64,000 nt of DNA from Azorinus chamasolen (GCA_963576725.1 OY755241.1:27034853-27098852); one strand, 5' to 3'. Positions 47,839 to 58,480 are shown, counted from the stretch's first letter. Notes: a model not told the origin generated them from the letters alone. Numbers and translations are program-made.

Positions 47839-48296
47839 CTTCAATATTCAATCACAAAATAAAATAATATTCGCATGGAAACTCATCTCGTTTGCTCCGA
47901 TTCAAAAGTCCATTTTCGTCCATTTCTAGTGCCTGTCGAGCAGATTGGATCCTTATAACACCCCGAATTACTCGGTGTCTCATCTGGCTCCAAACTATTT
48001 GTATATATCATCAAATTTTGGCACATATTATGCTGCAAGAATACAAAATGCAAACAACGCATTTTATAGTGTTCCATCATAAGTAGTACTTTGGTTTAAC
48101 CATTTCAGTGCGCGGTAAACGAGTCACTAATGTCATTTGCAATCAGTGTAGACCCAGACGAAATGACTCATAAAAACGCCCCCTCACAAGGTTCTGTACT
48201 ATGTTTCATTTTACACTGTTATAGAAAAATGTGAAAACTTTAAAATAAAGATGTGTTACATCTATATCTTCAAATGAATTCTTAGCGTTTATTCAC

Positions 48297-48344
48297 CTTG
48301 TCCGTAGGTAATACAACACACTAGGACCAATATAGCCGGTAAGC
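48297..48344 (-). CDS. Exon 1b, second copy: duplicated signal peptide exon
   Basis: Same 48-base exon with the same predicted peptide, acceptor TTGTTTCAG and a weaker donor GTGAAT. Part of a 69-bp tandem duplication that carries the exon and both splice sites. Phase 1-1 and 48 bases mean that using copy one, copy two or both keeps the frame. The better donor belongs to the first copy. Confidence 0.6.
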
Positions 48345-48365
48345 CTGAAACAATGGTTTACTCAC

Positions 48366-48413
48366 CTTGTCCGTAGGTAATACAACACACTAGGACCAAT
48401 ATAGCCGGTAAAC
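48366..48413 (-). CDS. Exon 1b, first copy in transcription order: signal peptide
   Basis: 48-base exon between acceptor CTGTTTCAG and donor GTGAGT, phase 1-1. Encodes LPAILVLVCCITYGQ, a typical hydrophobic signal core. Its twin lies 69 bases further along the transcript. The following codon, formed with exon 2b, is Ala, a good signal-peptidase position. Confidence 0.7.
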
Positions 48414-48689
48414 CTGAAACAGTGGTTTACTATTGCATTCATATGATGTCGAGAAGAAGGAAATGGATTGAAGAAACGATAAGCTGAGTTGTACGGCGCT
48501 GCAGCACTATGTTATGTAGTAATACTGATATACGCCATGAAAATCAAAGTATCTAAATACCAGAACGAAATGAATGTTTCAATATCCAAACCCATTCACT
48601 TTAATACTATATCACAGCACTCTAGTGGTCCCTGTGGTTGTTCGTTTACGGAATTATCCGAGGACATTATACTTTGATTATACTGGGTG

Positions 48690-48918
48690 TTAAGCCTTTC
48701 CCTGATATTGACGACTTTCTACGCCTCTGTAAAAGTCACTCTGTGAAACCATTGTGATAAATAGAGCATTTGCTCTTATAGGAGCAGATTCTGTGTTTAT
48801 CACAATGGTTTTAAACTACAATATTCTAAAATTTTCCTTTTCTCTAGTTACTGCTCCTTTTCGGTAGATTTATTCAAAGAGTATGTATATAAAAATAGCC
48901 TTTTAGGTAATGGGTTAA
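48690..48918 (+). mobile_element. TTAA MITE, family 3
   Basis: TTAAGCCTTTCCCTGATATT to TAGGTAATGGGTTAA with the ATAAATAGAGCATTTGCTC hairpin. Lies in the exon 0b-1b intron. Confidence 0.8.
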
Positions 48919-49028
48919 TATTCATTTCCCTCGCTTTGATTGAGTAGGTGTATGAACAGTACGGATACATTTCTTAACAAAGAATGTCATACAATGGCAA
49001 CTTCATATCTAGCCATGCCTCATCATCA

Positions 49029-49200
49029 TAATACCATCTACAGTAAATATCGGTCTTGGAGACAGGTGGTAGCTTAATGCAGGGCTTTCACCCTGCATTA
49101 AGCAGTCACCTGCCTAAAAGTATCTAAAAAAGCCACCTGCCTTAAAAAGGTATATAAATTCTTTTCTGCTAGAATTCCGGTTTAGAGAGGTTTTACTGTA
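49029..49200. mobile_element. pogo-like MITE
   Basis: ACAGTAAATATCGGTCTTGG, GGTGGTAGCTTAATGCAGGG hairpin, GGTTTAGAGAGGTTTTACTG. Confidence 0.7.
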
Positions 49201-50360
49201 TAACCTGTCTTCTCACACATTTTGCAAACAAAGTAGACCCAGATCACACGGCTTCTGTTTGCTTATGAAATGATATAGATAATTTCCTACATATGGCTTT
49301 GCCACCACTTCCTTGTTCACATAACATCATACAAAAAACCAAGCTTTGTTTGATGAAATTCATTATTTCTTACATGATAACGGGTTCAGGATGATGGATG
49401 ACATACTGGTATTGCAACGCCGAAAACCCCAACTCAATCGCCACTCATTCCTCAATCTTCTGATATAATTTAAACCCGATGACCTTTTATCTGTCTACAC
49501 ATAGCTATCACAACGTAAATTTCAATCTTAATATTATATCGATGATTCTTTTAATTCTGCATGCCACGTGCTATCTTATGAAAACGGTCAAATTTACGTC
49601 GCATGCCTAAACCGTGTAGTGGAATTACTTAATTAAACTTATGTAGTCATGGTACTAATCACTTACATGTGTTCATTGTGGTCATAAGCTTTCTTTGTCC
49701 GTCAGCAAATCCGAGTTTTTAATGGGAAGAGCCACTCAGTACACGGGTTGTCTGGCATAGGCATATGTCCCTTGTCGCTTTATCATATCTAACACGCCTT
49801 AGAACATCTGACATAACCTACTTATTCGTTCCGAGGCATATGTTGTGTCATAAAACACCCCGGTAATATCACAATAAATTGTAATCAAGAAATCTTAGTA
49901 ATTTCATGATTGCATAATATATATTTTGGTAGACGTTTAATAATCATGTGTTGTAGAGATGGACGTTTTAAACACACGTAAGGATAGTATCTTATCAATA
50001 TTTGAACTATCATATCTGCTCTCTGTATACACAGAATTTTACGGCAAATGTTTCCGCCTGCAGAACATTTAGCATGTTCGACCCTGGACTTGGGAGATAT
50101 GTCGTTACTGTCTCAGTTATCTGTCAGTACGTCTGTGTGTCTATAGATATCCTTTATGTTTGGCCCGAACGGCTTAACTGAGTGTCTTCAAACTTTGGCC
50201 AAAGACGTATCGGCCTTGTCGCGGTTGTGGGTATAATTGTCAATGGGCATTTGGTTTTGTTCCTTTGACAAACTTTATTCGCTTTTGTTGCAGCAATTAG
50301 GACTAACGAAAGGGTGTTTATGATCCCATCAGCTGTTTTGTAGCCTATGGGATTAAAATG
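49201..50360. other. Mostly unannotated; likely 5' region of locus A/B
   Basis: A family 1 MITE fragment at 49215-49390 and exon 0b at 49667. Nothing else recognised to 50360. Confidence 0.4.
49667..49676 (-). CDS. Locus A/B exon 0 (start codon exon, coding part)
   Basis: ATG-AAC-ACA-T is followed by the strong donor GTAAGT. The last T completes Cys (TGC or TGT) with either copy of exon 1b, giving Met-Asn-Thr-Cys ahead of the hydrophobic core. Layout matches exon 0d. The 5' UTR extends to higher coordinates; a TATA-like TTAAAAA lies within about 60 bases upstream. Confidence 0.45.
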
Positions 50361-50414
50361 GTTATGCCTAAGTCACACATTCACGGATGTGACGCCGGAT
50401 AAGCTACGGATACT

Positions 50415-51028
50415 ATTAGTTACACGGTTATTTGGCAGGGTGTACGGGCTGGTATGACCGGGTTAGATCCCGTATTTCCTGAGGCGTTAGCCGAAGGAAA
50501 TACATGGTCTAACCCGGTCATACCAGCCCGTACACCCTGCCAAATTACCGTGTAACGAATTTATTACCAGTCAGATATCCGATTTACCTAATTAAGAAAC
50601 GAACAACTCTTATTTTTTGCTGACATAATTAGATATCTAATTATAATTACGACACGACAAGGAAAGCATGATGTCATCGCAGCAAATATGACGTCGTCTC
50701 AGGGTCGAAAGAGGAGTTCAAACTTCACTTGTAAACAATTGAGTTTAAACGTTACACGTTGTACAGAGAAGTTGATGAAGTCAAATTGAGGAACATACGA
50801 GGATCAGTTTTTGCGTTTATTTTTTCGTAATCTACCCAGAATTAATGGAGTAAGGACGATATGAAATTTCGAATCGACCCTAAAAACAAAAATAAAACGA
50901 ATGACGTCACGCGTCAAATTTGAATTTTGTATTCTCTGTGGAAGCCGCCGAATACGGTTCTGTACACCCCGGCAGTTTTTGGCAAACTTACAAATCAAAT
51001 TCCAAGGATTTACTCTGATTGGTAATAA
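50415..51028 (+). mobile_element. Hairpin-headed element, copy 3
   Basis: 50419-50556 palindrome GTTACACGG...CCGTGTAAC, arms about 60 bp, loop TGAGGCGTTAGCCGAAGG. Body begins TTATTACCAGTCAGA and ends TCTGATTGGTAATAA. Confidence 0.8.
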
Positions 51029-51564
51029 TATTAGTTACACGGAAATTTGGCAGGGTGTACGGGCTGGTATAACCGTGTTAGATCCCGTATTTCCTGAGGC
51101 ATTAGCCAATTTAGAAACGAACAACTCTTATTTTTGCTGACATGTGATCTCTAATTATATGACGACATGACAAGGAAAGCATGACGTCATCACAGAGCAA
51201 ATACGACGTCGTCTCAAAGCAATTCCTAAAGAATATAATAATTCAAACTTCACTTGTAAACATTTGAGTTTAAACGATTACACGTTGTACTGAGAAGTTG
51301 ATAGTGTCAAATTGAGGAAAATGTGAGGAACAGTTTTTTTATGTTTATTATCGATTATTTCTCTAATCCGTCTTGAATTAATGGATTAAGGACGATATGA
51401 AATTTCGAATCAACGCTAAAAAGAAAAACAAAACGAATAACGTCAAGCGTCAAATTTAAATTCTGTATTCTCCGTGGAAACCGCCGAATACGGTTCTGTA
51501 CACCCCGGCAGTTTTTGGCAAACTGACCAATCAAATTCCAAGGATTTACTTTGACTGGTAATAA
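51029..51564 (+). mobile_element. Hairpin-headed element, copy 4 (right hairpin arm lost)
   Basis: Directly abuts copy 3. Left arm and loop present, right arm deleted. The body shares ACACCCCGGCAGTTTTTGGC and the GACTGGTAATAA end. Confidence 0.8.
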
Positions 51565-52119
51565 GATCCGTCATCATTCGTGGTCCGTAGCTTCCGCATT
51601 TTAGCCGTAGTCATACGTAGTAGTACTTGTATATCCGTGACAATTTTTGAACATATTGGAAATTTACCCACGGATTAAATAACCGTAGTACATCCTGACT
51701 GAACCGTATTTAACGTACCGATCCGTTTTAGTCTGTATTAAAACCGTATTAATCCGTACTTATTCGTATGCCCGAAGTCGGTCCTTGCCATTCCGTATCA
51801 GACCGTTCTTATTCGTACTAGTCCTTACTTTTACCGCAGCAAACCGTTGTTCATCCGCAGTGCACACGCCCTGGCACGTGTCGTTCCGTATTGAACCGTG
51901 CCATTTCCATATTAAACCGTGTCGTACCGTAACAATCCGTATCACTCGTGGCCCATTTCCTACATGATCCTGCAATAGGTACATCAAAACCCGTAGTTTC
52001 ATCGTTGTGTTTATCCGTATCGGACTATGGACATTGGCATTTCCGAGGTCATCCGTGACATTCAATCCGTAGTGGAACCCGCGGGGTCGTCCGTGAATGT
52101 GTGACCAAGGCATTATCTT

Positions 52120-53040
52120 TCTGCAAATGACATTCATGAACATGTTATCAATCACCGGCGCTTAATATATCCTAACTCATGTTGACTCGTTCTCCAATCT
52201 GCCGGCCCGTAATGATGAAGATCAACCATTTAGCTTTCAATGACGATGCGCTTCAGCAGTATACGCCTGTTATACGGACTAATTCAACACCCTACGTTGA
52301 AGGCCTAGCGTTTGTTTACGCCCCATATCGTCGACATGATTCTGACGATTTATTTTAAATGTTTGTTCAACTCTTAAACACATTGTGCATAATGTATGTT
52401 CCATTCATCCATGTTCAAGGCCAAGATGACACATAACGGTTCGATGTCAAGGTTTTACAGTATTATAGACTTTACATTTTAGCTGTAACCGTCCGCCCGA
52501 AATCTCTCAAACGCTATCAGCGATGTTTGGAAAATCTGGTTTAGATGTTTATCCTTGCACGGCAATGTCAGCACTTCACTGCACTAGCTATTCAGGTTCA
52601 GCATCAACACCATAGAAAAAAGCGATAAGTCATGTCTGCTCTATATCACCTATATTGTTGGATGCATTCTAACCTGATCTAGACTGACATATTAGTGATG
52701 TAGACGGGCGCTAATGTACCTGTCGCTCCTTCTATATGGAAATAATGTGTATAAGAAAAGACGAAGACAACCGACAAAGTGCCTATCCTTAAAAAGAGCG
52801 CCTATCAGAAAATATTGATGCAATTCTTTTGATACTCGTTACAATACTAATTTACTGTAATACTTTCTCACATCATTGTGAAGTAACCCTTAACTCATAT
52901 TGATGAATTTTATACACATGTACATGTACTTGCAATATGGACACGGAAGAAACCTTAAGGTTGTATCAATAGTATGTCATACATTATGATAGCTCATGCA
53001 GCTAGTGTCGGATCGGGCTTTACTGTGTGTATATATATCC
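52120..53040. other. No gene recognised
   Basis: No convincing coding signal, tandem repeat or MITE seen. Confidence 0.4.
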
Positions 53041-53049
53041 TTGAAAAAA

Positions 53050-53215
53050 AAAACAACAGAAGTAGCTATCTCAAAACTAGTAATCCCGAAGGACAAGAAA
53101 ATATAACAACACTGAGAATGAAGTACGGGTGACTTTTTACGGCCGCCAAACAAGCACTTAACACGTGCTTTTGTGACATACATATATATATCTGAAAAGT
53201 AACAGGGGTAAAAGT
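53050..53215. repeat. LTR-like repeat fragment, reverse
   Basis: AATGAAGTACGGGTGACTTT, GCCGCCAAACAAGCACTTAA, reverse complement of part of the 34.85-kb unit. Confidence 0.55.
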
Positions 53216-53572
53216 CAAGATGGAGTTTAGCTGTTAATTTATGTCACCTTGTATTAAACATTATTACATAAATATATTATTGGATAGTTCAGCACACTCA
53301 TAGTCATTAAGCTATTATCATGTATATTTATGGGGTGTTAAAAAGAACATTTAGCACCTCCAGCCATTTTGTATAAGCAGTCGAGGGCGTTTGGACTCAC
53401 TTGGTCACGGAACGGGAAGTATCTTTAACCGACAGCAGATGCAAATGCATGTTCTGCTAATGTCTGCCCTTCTAATTATATTGTTTTAACTGTTACTTAA
53501 TTACAACAAGATTTTGATAGGAGAGTTTATTTTGCTTTCGTTGAGGAAAATGTTTTGTAATACAAGTTAACA

Positions 53573-53758
53573 CTACCTATGGGACACATTTGCATGGGAT
53601 GAAATATGCAACAATGTATTTGCAATATCTTCAAAGATTGGTACGATTCTGTCCTCATCATAGCATAGTGTCACTCTTTCGTACAGTGCCGTACTGCGTC
53701 TGTATGCAAAACAGAAATTTGACACAATGTAGCCTTTGATCTCGGAAGTTTGTTTCAA
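53573..53758 (-). pseudogene. Orphan coding-like segment
   Basis: About 60 codons open on the minus strand with balanced composition (for example YIVSNFCFAYRRSTALYERV and IVPIFEDIANTLLHIS) end at TAG. It does not look like repeat translation. No start codon, clear acceptor or family was recognised. It could be an exon remnant or a fragment of a mobile-element protein. Confidence 0.3.
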
Positions 53759-53861
53759 GATGACAGAAACACAGATGTTTCACAACGATTGTGCCAATAC
53801 ATGAAACGACCAGTTGTAGCTTGTTCGGCATACAAGGTAAATACTAAAAGTACAAGTATAA

Positions 53862-54000
53862 ATCGTGCAGGAAACACCACATACAAACACACAGACAGTC
53901 GCCCGAACAGCACCACAACAAGAACGCAAGCAAATGTACATATCTATAAAAACAGGAAGAGGCACACTACGGTTTAACTTAATTAATCTTGGCAATACAA
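53862..54000. repeat. Second copy of the 17.9-kb dispersed repeat
   Basis: Same ordered motifs as at 17.93 kb, then diverging. Confidence 0.45.
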
Positions 54001-54254
54001 TATCAGACATTGTTTCAATATATATCATATCGTTGCAGTATAAAGCGATGCATCGTTATAACATAACACACCGAGGTAATTTAATGCCACATATCGTGTC
54101 AACATAATTCAAAACATCGTTACAAATAATAGTCAAGTTTTAAAAGCTCGAGCATCGATGGGCCGAGGACAGTGCCTTGCTTGAGGTCTGGCCAAAGTTC
54201 CGGAAAAGGTTGTTCTTAATGCAATGTAATGTACAAAAGCTAGTCCCAATATGG

Positions 54255-54295
54255 CTCTGTGTGTGTGCGTGCGTGCGTGCGTGCGTGCGTGTGCT
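54255..54295. repeat. (GTGC)n/(TGTG) microsatellite
   Basis: GTGTGTGTGCGTGCGTGCGT continuing. Confidence 0.9.
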
Positions 54296-54759
54296 TACGC
54301 AAGTGTATTACTTGCCTTCCATTGATATTGTGGTGATGGTTCTTTAAGATACGGCGATGGCTTACTTTTAAATCCTTCCATATTTATTGAGGAAAAGTTG
54401 GCGGTTTACTGCAGTGTCCTTGTGTTCCTAATCTGCAAGACAGATCGGTCATCAATGATAGCTCTTTAAGGTAGATTCTAATCATCAACATGAGTTTGAT
54501 GTACTCAACTTGAGATCAGTTTTAATAAGTTAAAATTAGATGTAAGGCATATGTGTACATATGTGTAAATAATTTAGAGATAACATAGTAACCAGTGAAT
54601 GATACTATCCACAGTTGTTAGTAATCAGTTGTACATGTAGCTAGAATATTGTCGCTAGTGTATATACACTGTTTCATATAATCCAAGAATATATCATTTC
54701 TCTAAAATAAAAAAGCCCTTAAAGGTCTGCAGCAGCCCCAGCAACACAAATGGAATGCG

Positions 54760-54862
54760 CGATCATATACAAATGACCAAAAATGTAACGCTCACAAAAC
54801 TGTCCATAGGATCACATACAAATGACCAAATATGAAACGCTCACAAAACTGTGCATAGCCTG
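54760..54862. repeat. 52-bp direct duplication
   Basis: ATACAAATGACCAAA and ACGCTCACAAAACTGT occur twice in the same order. Confidence 0.85.
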
Positions 54863-54918
54863 TTCATCGCCGAAATCATATCTGCGCTAAATCACCAAAC
54901 TGTGTCACTGTGTCGTTA

Positions 54919-55082
54919 ACCATTTCCTTCATATAAACGCAATTTCACGTAGACGTAGATCAGAAGGCTTCTATGAAATGATACAGATCTGATCCTACAG
55001 TTTCTACTACTCCCAAAACATCGATGCGTACATAAGTCAATGTAAATTTTCAGCTAATAACTATTCACCATATTATGATTTC
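54919..55082 (+). mobile_element. TTAA MITE, family 2, partial
   Basis: TTAACCATTTCCTTCATATA start. Hairpin largely lost. Second half family 1-like. Confidence 0.5.
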
Positions 55083-55083
55083 T

Positions 55084-55330
55084 TTAACCCTTTCACCGCC
55101 GCAGTCGAGTAAATGCACAACGACAAATAGTGCAGTCCCAGATCAGACGCCGCCTTTTCAAGGCGGCGTCTGATCAGGGACTTCACTATTTGTCTCAATC
55201 TCTATTTCTATATATGTGCTTTATTCCTTTGAAATTTGCATTTATTTATCTCATTTCCTTATTTTACTGAATGATTGAACAAACTTGGTTTTCAGACGAC
55301 AATTAGAAATATGGCGCCGAAAGAGTTAAC
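55084..55330 (-). mobile_element. TTAA MITE, family 5, complete
   Basis: TTAACCCTTTCACCGCCG to GGCGCCGAAAGAGTTAA, hairpin GCCGCCTTTTCAAGGCGGC. Immediately 3' of exon 5c. Confidence 0.85.
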
Positions 55331-55631
55331 AAATACTGAACAGTAAAGCGTCAAACTAAAACTCAACCAAACTCGAAAGAAGAGACAGAACATGATAACT
55401 TACACAGAGTGAGATAAGCCATAACGTTACAAAACGCCTTACTGAAAAGCATTATATTGGTTGGACTGGACTAGGGCACTTCGACACTGAATTGATTGGT
55501 TTTGAATTTAGGGCATTGCGACACTGAACAGGTTAAGTAGCGACTAAACCAAGACTTTGTAGATATTTTACAAAATAAGGAACAAATTATGGAATGCGGC
55601 TTACTATTATGTAGCCCTTCCCCGATGTGGT

Positions 55632-55756
55632 TCAAAGACTGGTCTGAGTAATGAGATTTTTCGTATGAGGAAGCATATCAGCTAGATTGCGGTATATCGG
55701 TGGTTCTATCCACGTGTTCGTCTGTGAACAGAAAAATGTGTGGACTGTTCCTCCGC
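55632..55756 (-). CDS. Candidate gene C exon 5: terminal exon with stop
   Basis: 125 bases after acceptor TTATTACAG, phase 1 as required by exon 4c, open for 40 codons to TGA. Encodes GGTVHTFFCSQTNTWIEP and a polar remainder. It has one extra cysteine and is not similar to exon 5a. No clear polyadenylation signal was seen. The support is phase, acceptor and open frame only. Confidence 0.45.
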
Positions 55757-56440
55757 CTGTAATAAGCTGAACGTTTGACTTGACTACTGTTACATAGCGA
55801 TGAAACACCTAATACAAAAAAAAACAAAAACTAAAAAGGTTGTGTCACTGCTGCACGCAAGACTGTTATCGTAATAATGTGCTTATTAGTGTACCTATAT
55901 TCCTCTCGTTTGACAGTATATATGACGGGAAACACCTTTAATGGACAGGTGCTGTCCACTGGTAGTAATATAAAACATGGAAACTCCCGGGGAGCCCTGT
56001 CTACTCCGAAATATAATTTTTACCTCTGTATTTGCTATTGCTTTGAACGCATATAGGCCAATAAGAACTTACGAAGTCTTTCTGAAGTAGCTCTTTCGTC
56101 AACATGTGCAATATTCAAAATTGTTCAACTAAAGAGTGAGTTAAACAAACAATCCAAATCATTGTCCTGGTACTATCACTATCATCCTCATGATTGAGCG
56201 AGTCATAGCATGGCGACGTTGATATCAAACGTTTATTTCAGTCCATTAGACACATTTACACCGCTGCATGTGAGTTTCAAAATGGTTTACCGTAGTTAAA
56301 GCCTGACGTAGTGGACAGGCAGGAGAAACAAAACAGCAAACTCAATATAATTTGTTAATATATATTTACTTCCATACAGGGAAAACAGATAAATGGTCAG
56401 TTGTTGATATTTCTCTTTTCCTGGGAGTTGCGCATTTAAC
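55757..56440. other. Gene C intron, no feature recognised
   Basis: Between exon 5c and a family 2 MITE fragment (about 56440-56570). No repeats identified. Confidence 0.35.
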
Positions 56441-56756
56441 ACCTTTGCAAACAGAGTAGACCCAGATCAGGTGGCTCATATAGGAGACATCTAATTAGAG
56501 TCCACTCTGTTGCTTATGAATACAGATTATATTATAAGTTTCTATCATCGCCAAAACTCTTTTTAATATGTCAGGATACAAACTCAACTAAGTAACATTT
56601 ACACAGTCAGTATTTATTACATCAATATCCGTAGGTCGATGTGGTTCCTTAGCTATATTTTCTCCTTTAACGTATCCCTGTCAAGTAGACCTGCGCTGTC
56701 AAGGTATCGTAATCTATCTGAAAAAGATCACCCAGTTTTCTACTTAAGTCTTTACT

Positions 56757-57020
56757 CCAGGTGGCGATGGTCTAGTGGTATCGCGCTTGACTATCATTCC
56801 GGAGGTCCGGGGTTCAAATCCCGGTCCCTTCCGGAAATTTCAGGGACCCGTTTCCGTTTCTCCCACCCGCACACCCTCTCCCACCCGCACATCCTCTCCA
56901 CCCAGGGGTTAAAATGGGTACCTGTGAGGGTCACTCGCCGGTACTGCGGCTGCATGATGGCGCTATATGTTAGCAGTGCTCAATATTGTAGGCCAATGAC
57001 TCAAAAACCAGGGGAGTAAA
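56757..57020 (+). mobile_element. tRNA-derived SINE
   Basis: A box TGGTCTAGTGG and B box GGTTCAAATCC with a perfect five-base T stem, but no acceptor-stem pairing, followed by about 180 bases of SINE body rich in CCCACCCGCAC. The 126-codon reading frame across it is incidental. Confidence 0.65.
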
Positions 57021-57242
57021 TGTACAGTCGGCTGAGCGGTCATTCGGACTGAAATTAGACTAGAACTAGGTAATGTTTTTGAACTCCATAGATACACCTT
57101 TTATTGCCTTTCGCAAACAGATAAGTCCCAGAACAAGAGATTATTGTAGGGACAGTCTCATCAAAGTATGCACTGGTTGTATATGGAATTATATACAGGG
57201 GATTCTTCAGTTTCTGACATGACCAAATTGTTTTGTGACCAT

Positions 57243-57490
57243 ATACGGTAAAACCTCTCTATAACGGCCACAAAATTGTGTTAATTAGTTGGTATTTAGG
57301 GCAGGTGGCTGCTTAAAGCAAGGTGAAAGTAAAACAGAACGCTCCAGGGTGAAAGTGAAACAGAACGCTGCCTTTAACACAACATACAGGGGCGTTCTGT
57401 TTTACTTTCATCTTGCTTTAAGGAGCCACCTGCCTTTAACACAACATACATGATGCAATTTAGTGGCCGTCATAGGGGTTTTACTGTACA
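57243..57490. mobile_element. pogo-like MITE, complete, with internal duplication
   Basis: GGTAAAACCTCTCTATAACG to CATAGGGGTTTTACTG. Arms GGTGGCTGCTTAAAGCAAGG. The AACAGAACGCTCC segment is repeated. Confidence 0.8.
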
Positions 57491-57499
57491 ATGATCCAG

Positions 57500-57915
57500 T
57501 ATTTAAAATCACCTTGTTGATAGTCATGGTGTTATAATATTCTCCATGGGTATTCATGGTGTCATACATGTAATATCGTCCAAGGGTATTCATGGTGTCA
57601 TAATATCGTACAATGATAGTCTAGGTGTCATAATATCGTCCAGTGAGATTCATGGTGGTATAATATCGTCCAGTGATATTCATGTTGTCATAAAGTCATC
57701 CAATGATATTCATGGTGTCATAATATCGCCCAATGATATTCATGGTAATCGTCCAATGATATTCATGGTGTAATAGTATGGTCCAAGGATATTTATTGTG
57801 TTATAAATTCGTCTAATGATATTGATGGTGTCATAATATCGTCCAAGGCTATTCGTGGTGTCATAATATCCTCCAATGATATTCATGGTGGTATAATATC
57901 GTCCAATGATATTCT
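57500..57915. repeat. 30-bp minisatellite, second locus
   Basis: About 13 units of the same 30-bp repeat as 42.1-42.36 kb, same orientation. Confidence 0.9.
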
Positions 57916-58165
57916 ATTAGTTACACGGTTATTATTATGTCGGCAAAGATATGAGTTGTTCGTTTCTTAATTAGGTAAAACGGATCTCTGACTGGTAATA
58001 AATTCGTTACACGGTCATTTGGCAGGGTGTACGGGCTGGTATGACCGGGTTAGATCTCGTATTTCCTGGGGCGTTCCTGAGATCCGATTTACCTAATTAA
58101 GAAACGAACAACTCATATTTTTGCTGACATTAGATCTCTAATTATATGACAAGGAAAACATGATA
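57913..58165. mobile_element. Rearranged hairpin-headed element
   Basis: Body start in reverse (57935-58003, ending GACTGGTAATAA), then the left hairpin arm (GTTACACGGTCATTTGGCAG), then body start forward (CCGATTTACCTAATTAAG). The whole block can fold back. Confidence 0.65.
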
Positions 58166-58248
58166 CAATCAACTTGTAAATAGTGCAGACCCTGGGTCTT
58201 CACTATTTACAGGTAGGTATATTGACGCGATTAGCAAGCGAATGGTTA
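58165..58248 (+). mobile_element. TTAA MITE, family 4, right end
   Basis: CAATCAACTTGTAAATAGTG to AGCAAGCGAATGGTTAA. Confidence 0.7.
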
Positions 58249-58341
58249 AGCAGCGACCTGCCTAAAAGTATCTAAATTCTTCTCTTATATAATGTCACTT
58301 TAGAGGGGCTCCGCTGTATACATAAGCTTTTAAACACGTAC

Positions 58342-58480
58342 GTTTGATGGTTTCACAAGCATACACATTGCACATGTCGTCCCCGCAGCAGATAGAGCAT
58401 ATGTTGTTACTGTTTCGTCTACCGACACCAGCATCAGTGTTGTCTATCTGAAGGATGTATTTGTCCAATGCCTGACACTC
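58342..58480 (-). CDS. Gene C exon 4: C-terminal finger, CC-x-D-x-CN core
   Basis: 139 bases, phase 0 to 1, acceptor GCTTACAG, donor GTACGT. Starts ECQALDKYILQ, has GRRN in mid-exon, then ICSICCGDDMCNVYAC. Core identical to exon 4a over ICSICCGDDMCN. Confidence 0.85.

Larger units (their letters stand above)
48290..48428. repeat. 69-bp tandem duplication spanning exon 1b
   Basis: Two copies, at 48294 and 48363, differ at only a few positions. Each unit holds the complete exon, acceptor and donor. Confidence 0.9.
25958..49700 (-). other. Locus A/B: three-finger gene(s) with two exon 2/3 cassettes
   Basis: Minus-strand order: exon 0b (49.67 kb), two tandem copies of exon 1b (48.3-48.4 kb), exon 2b (44.9 kb), exon 3b (41.5 kb), weak exon 1a candidate (38.7 kb), exon 2a (35.2 kb), exon 3a (33.7 kb), exon 4a (29.5 kb), exon 5a (26.0 kb). 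Exon 3b ends in phase 0, so it can join exon 4a directly but not exon 2a (phase 1). Two readings fit. Either there are two genes and gene B has lost exons 4 and 5, or there is one gene with two alternative 2-3 cassettes sharing exons 0, 1, 4 and 5. Either way the product is a signal peptide plus one three-finger domain plus a short acidic tail. RNA would settle which. Confidence 0.65.
50364..52113. mobile_element. Inverted-repeat element rich in CCGTA, carrying nested insertions
   Basis: Left end ATGCCTAAGTCACACATTCA and right end with inverse TGAATGTGTGACCAAGGCAT, 22 of 25 bases matching, possible TTA target duplication. 51570-52090 is dense in TCCGTA/CCGTATT words. Two hairpin-headed elements (50415-51564) sit inside it. 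Confidence 0.65.

Noticed and set aside
56760..56835. Functional tRNA gene
   Set aside because: A and B boxes and T-arm are present but the acceptor stem does not pair, and a SINE body follows.
56639..57019. 126-codon frame on the plus strand
   Set aside because: Runs across a tRNA-derived SINE and its flank.
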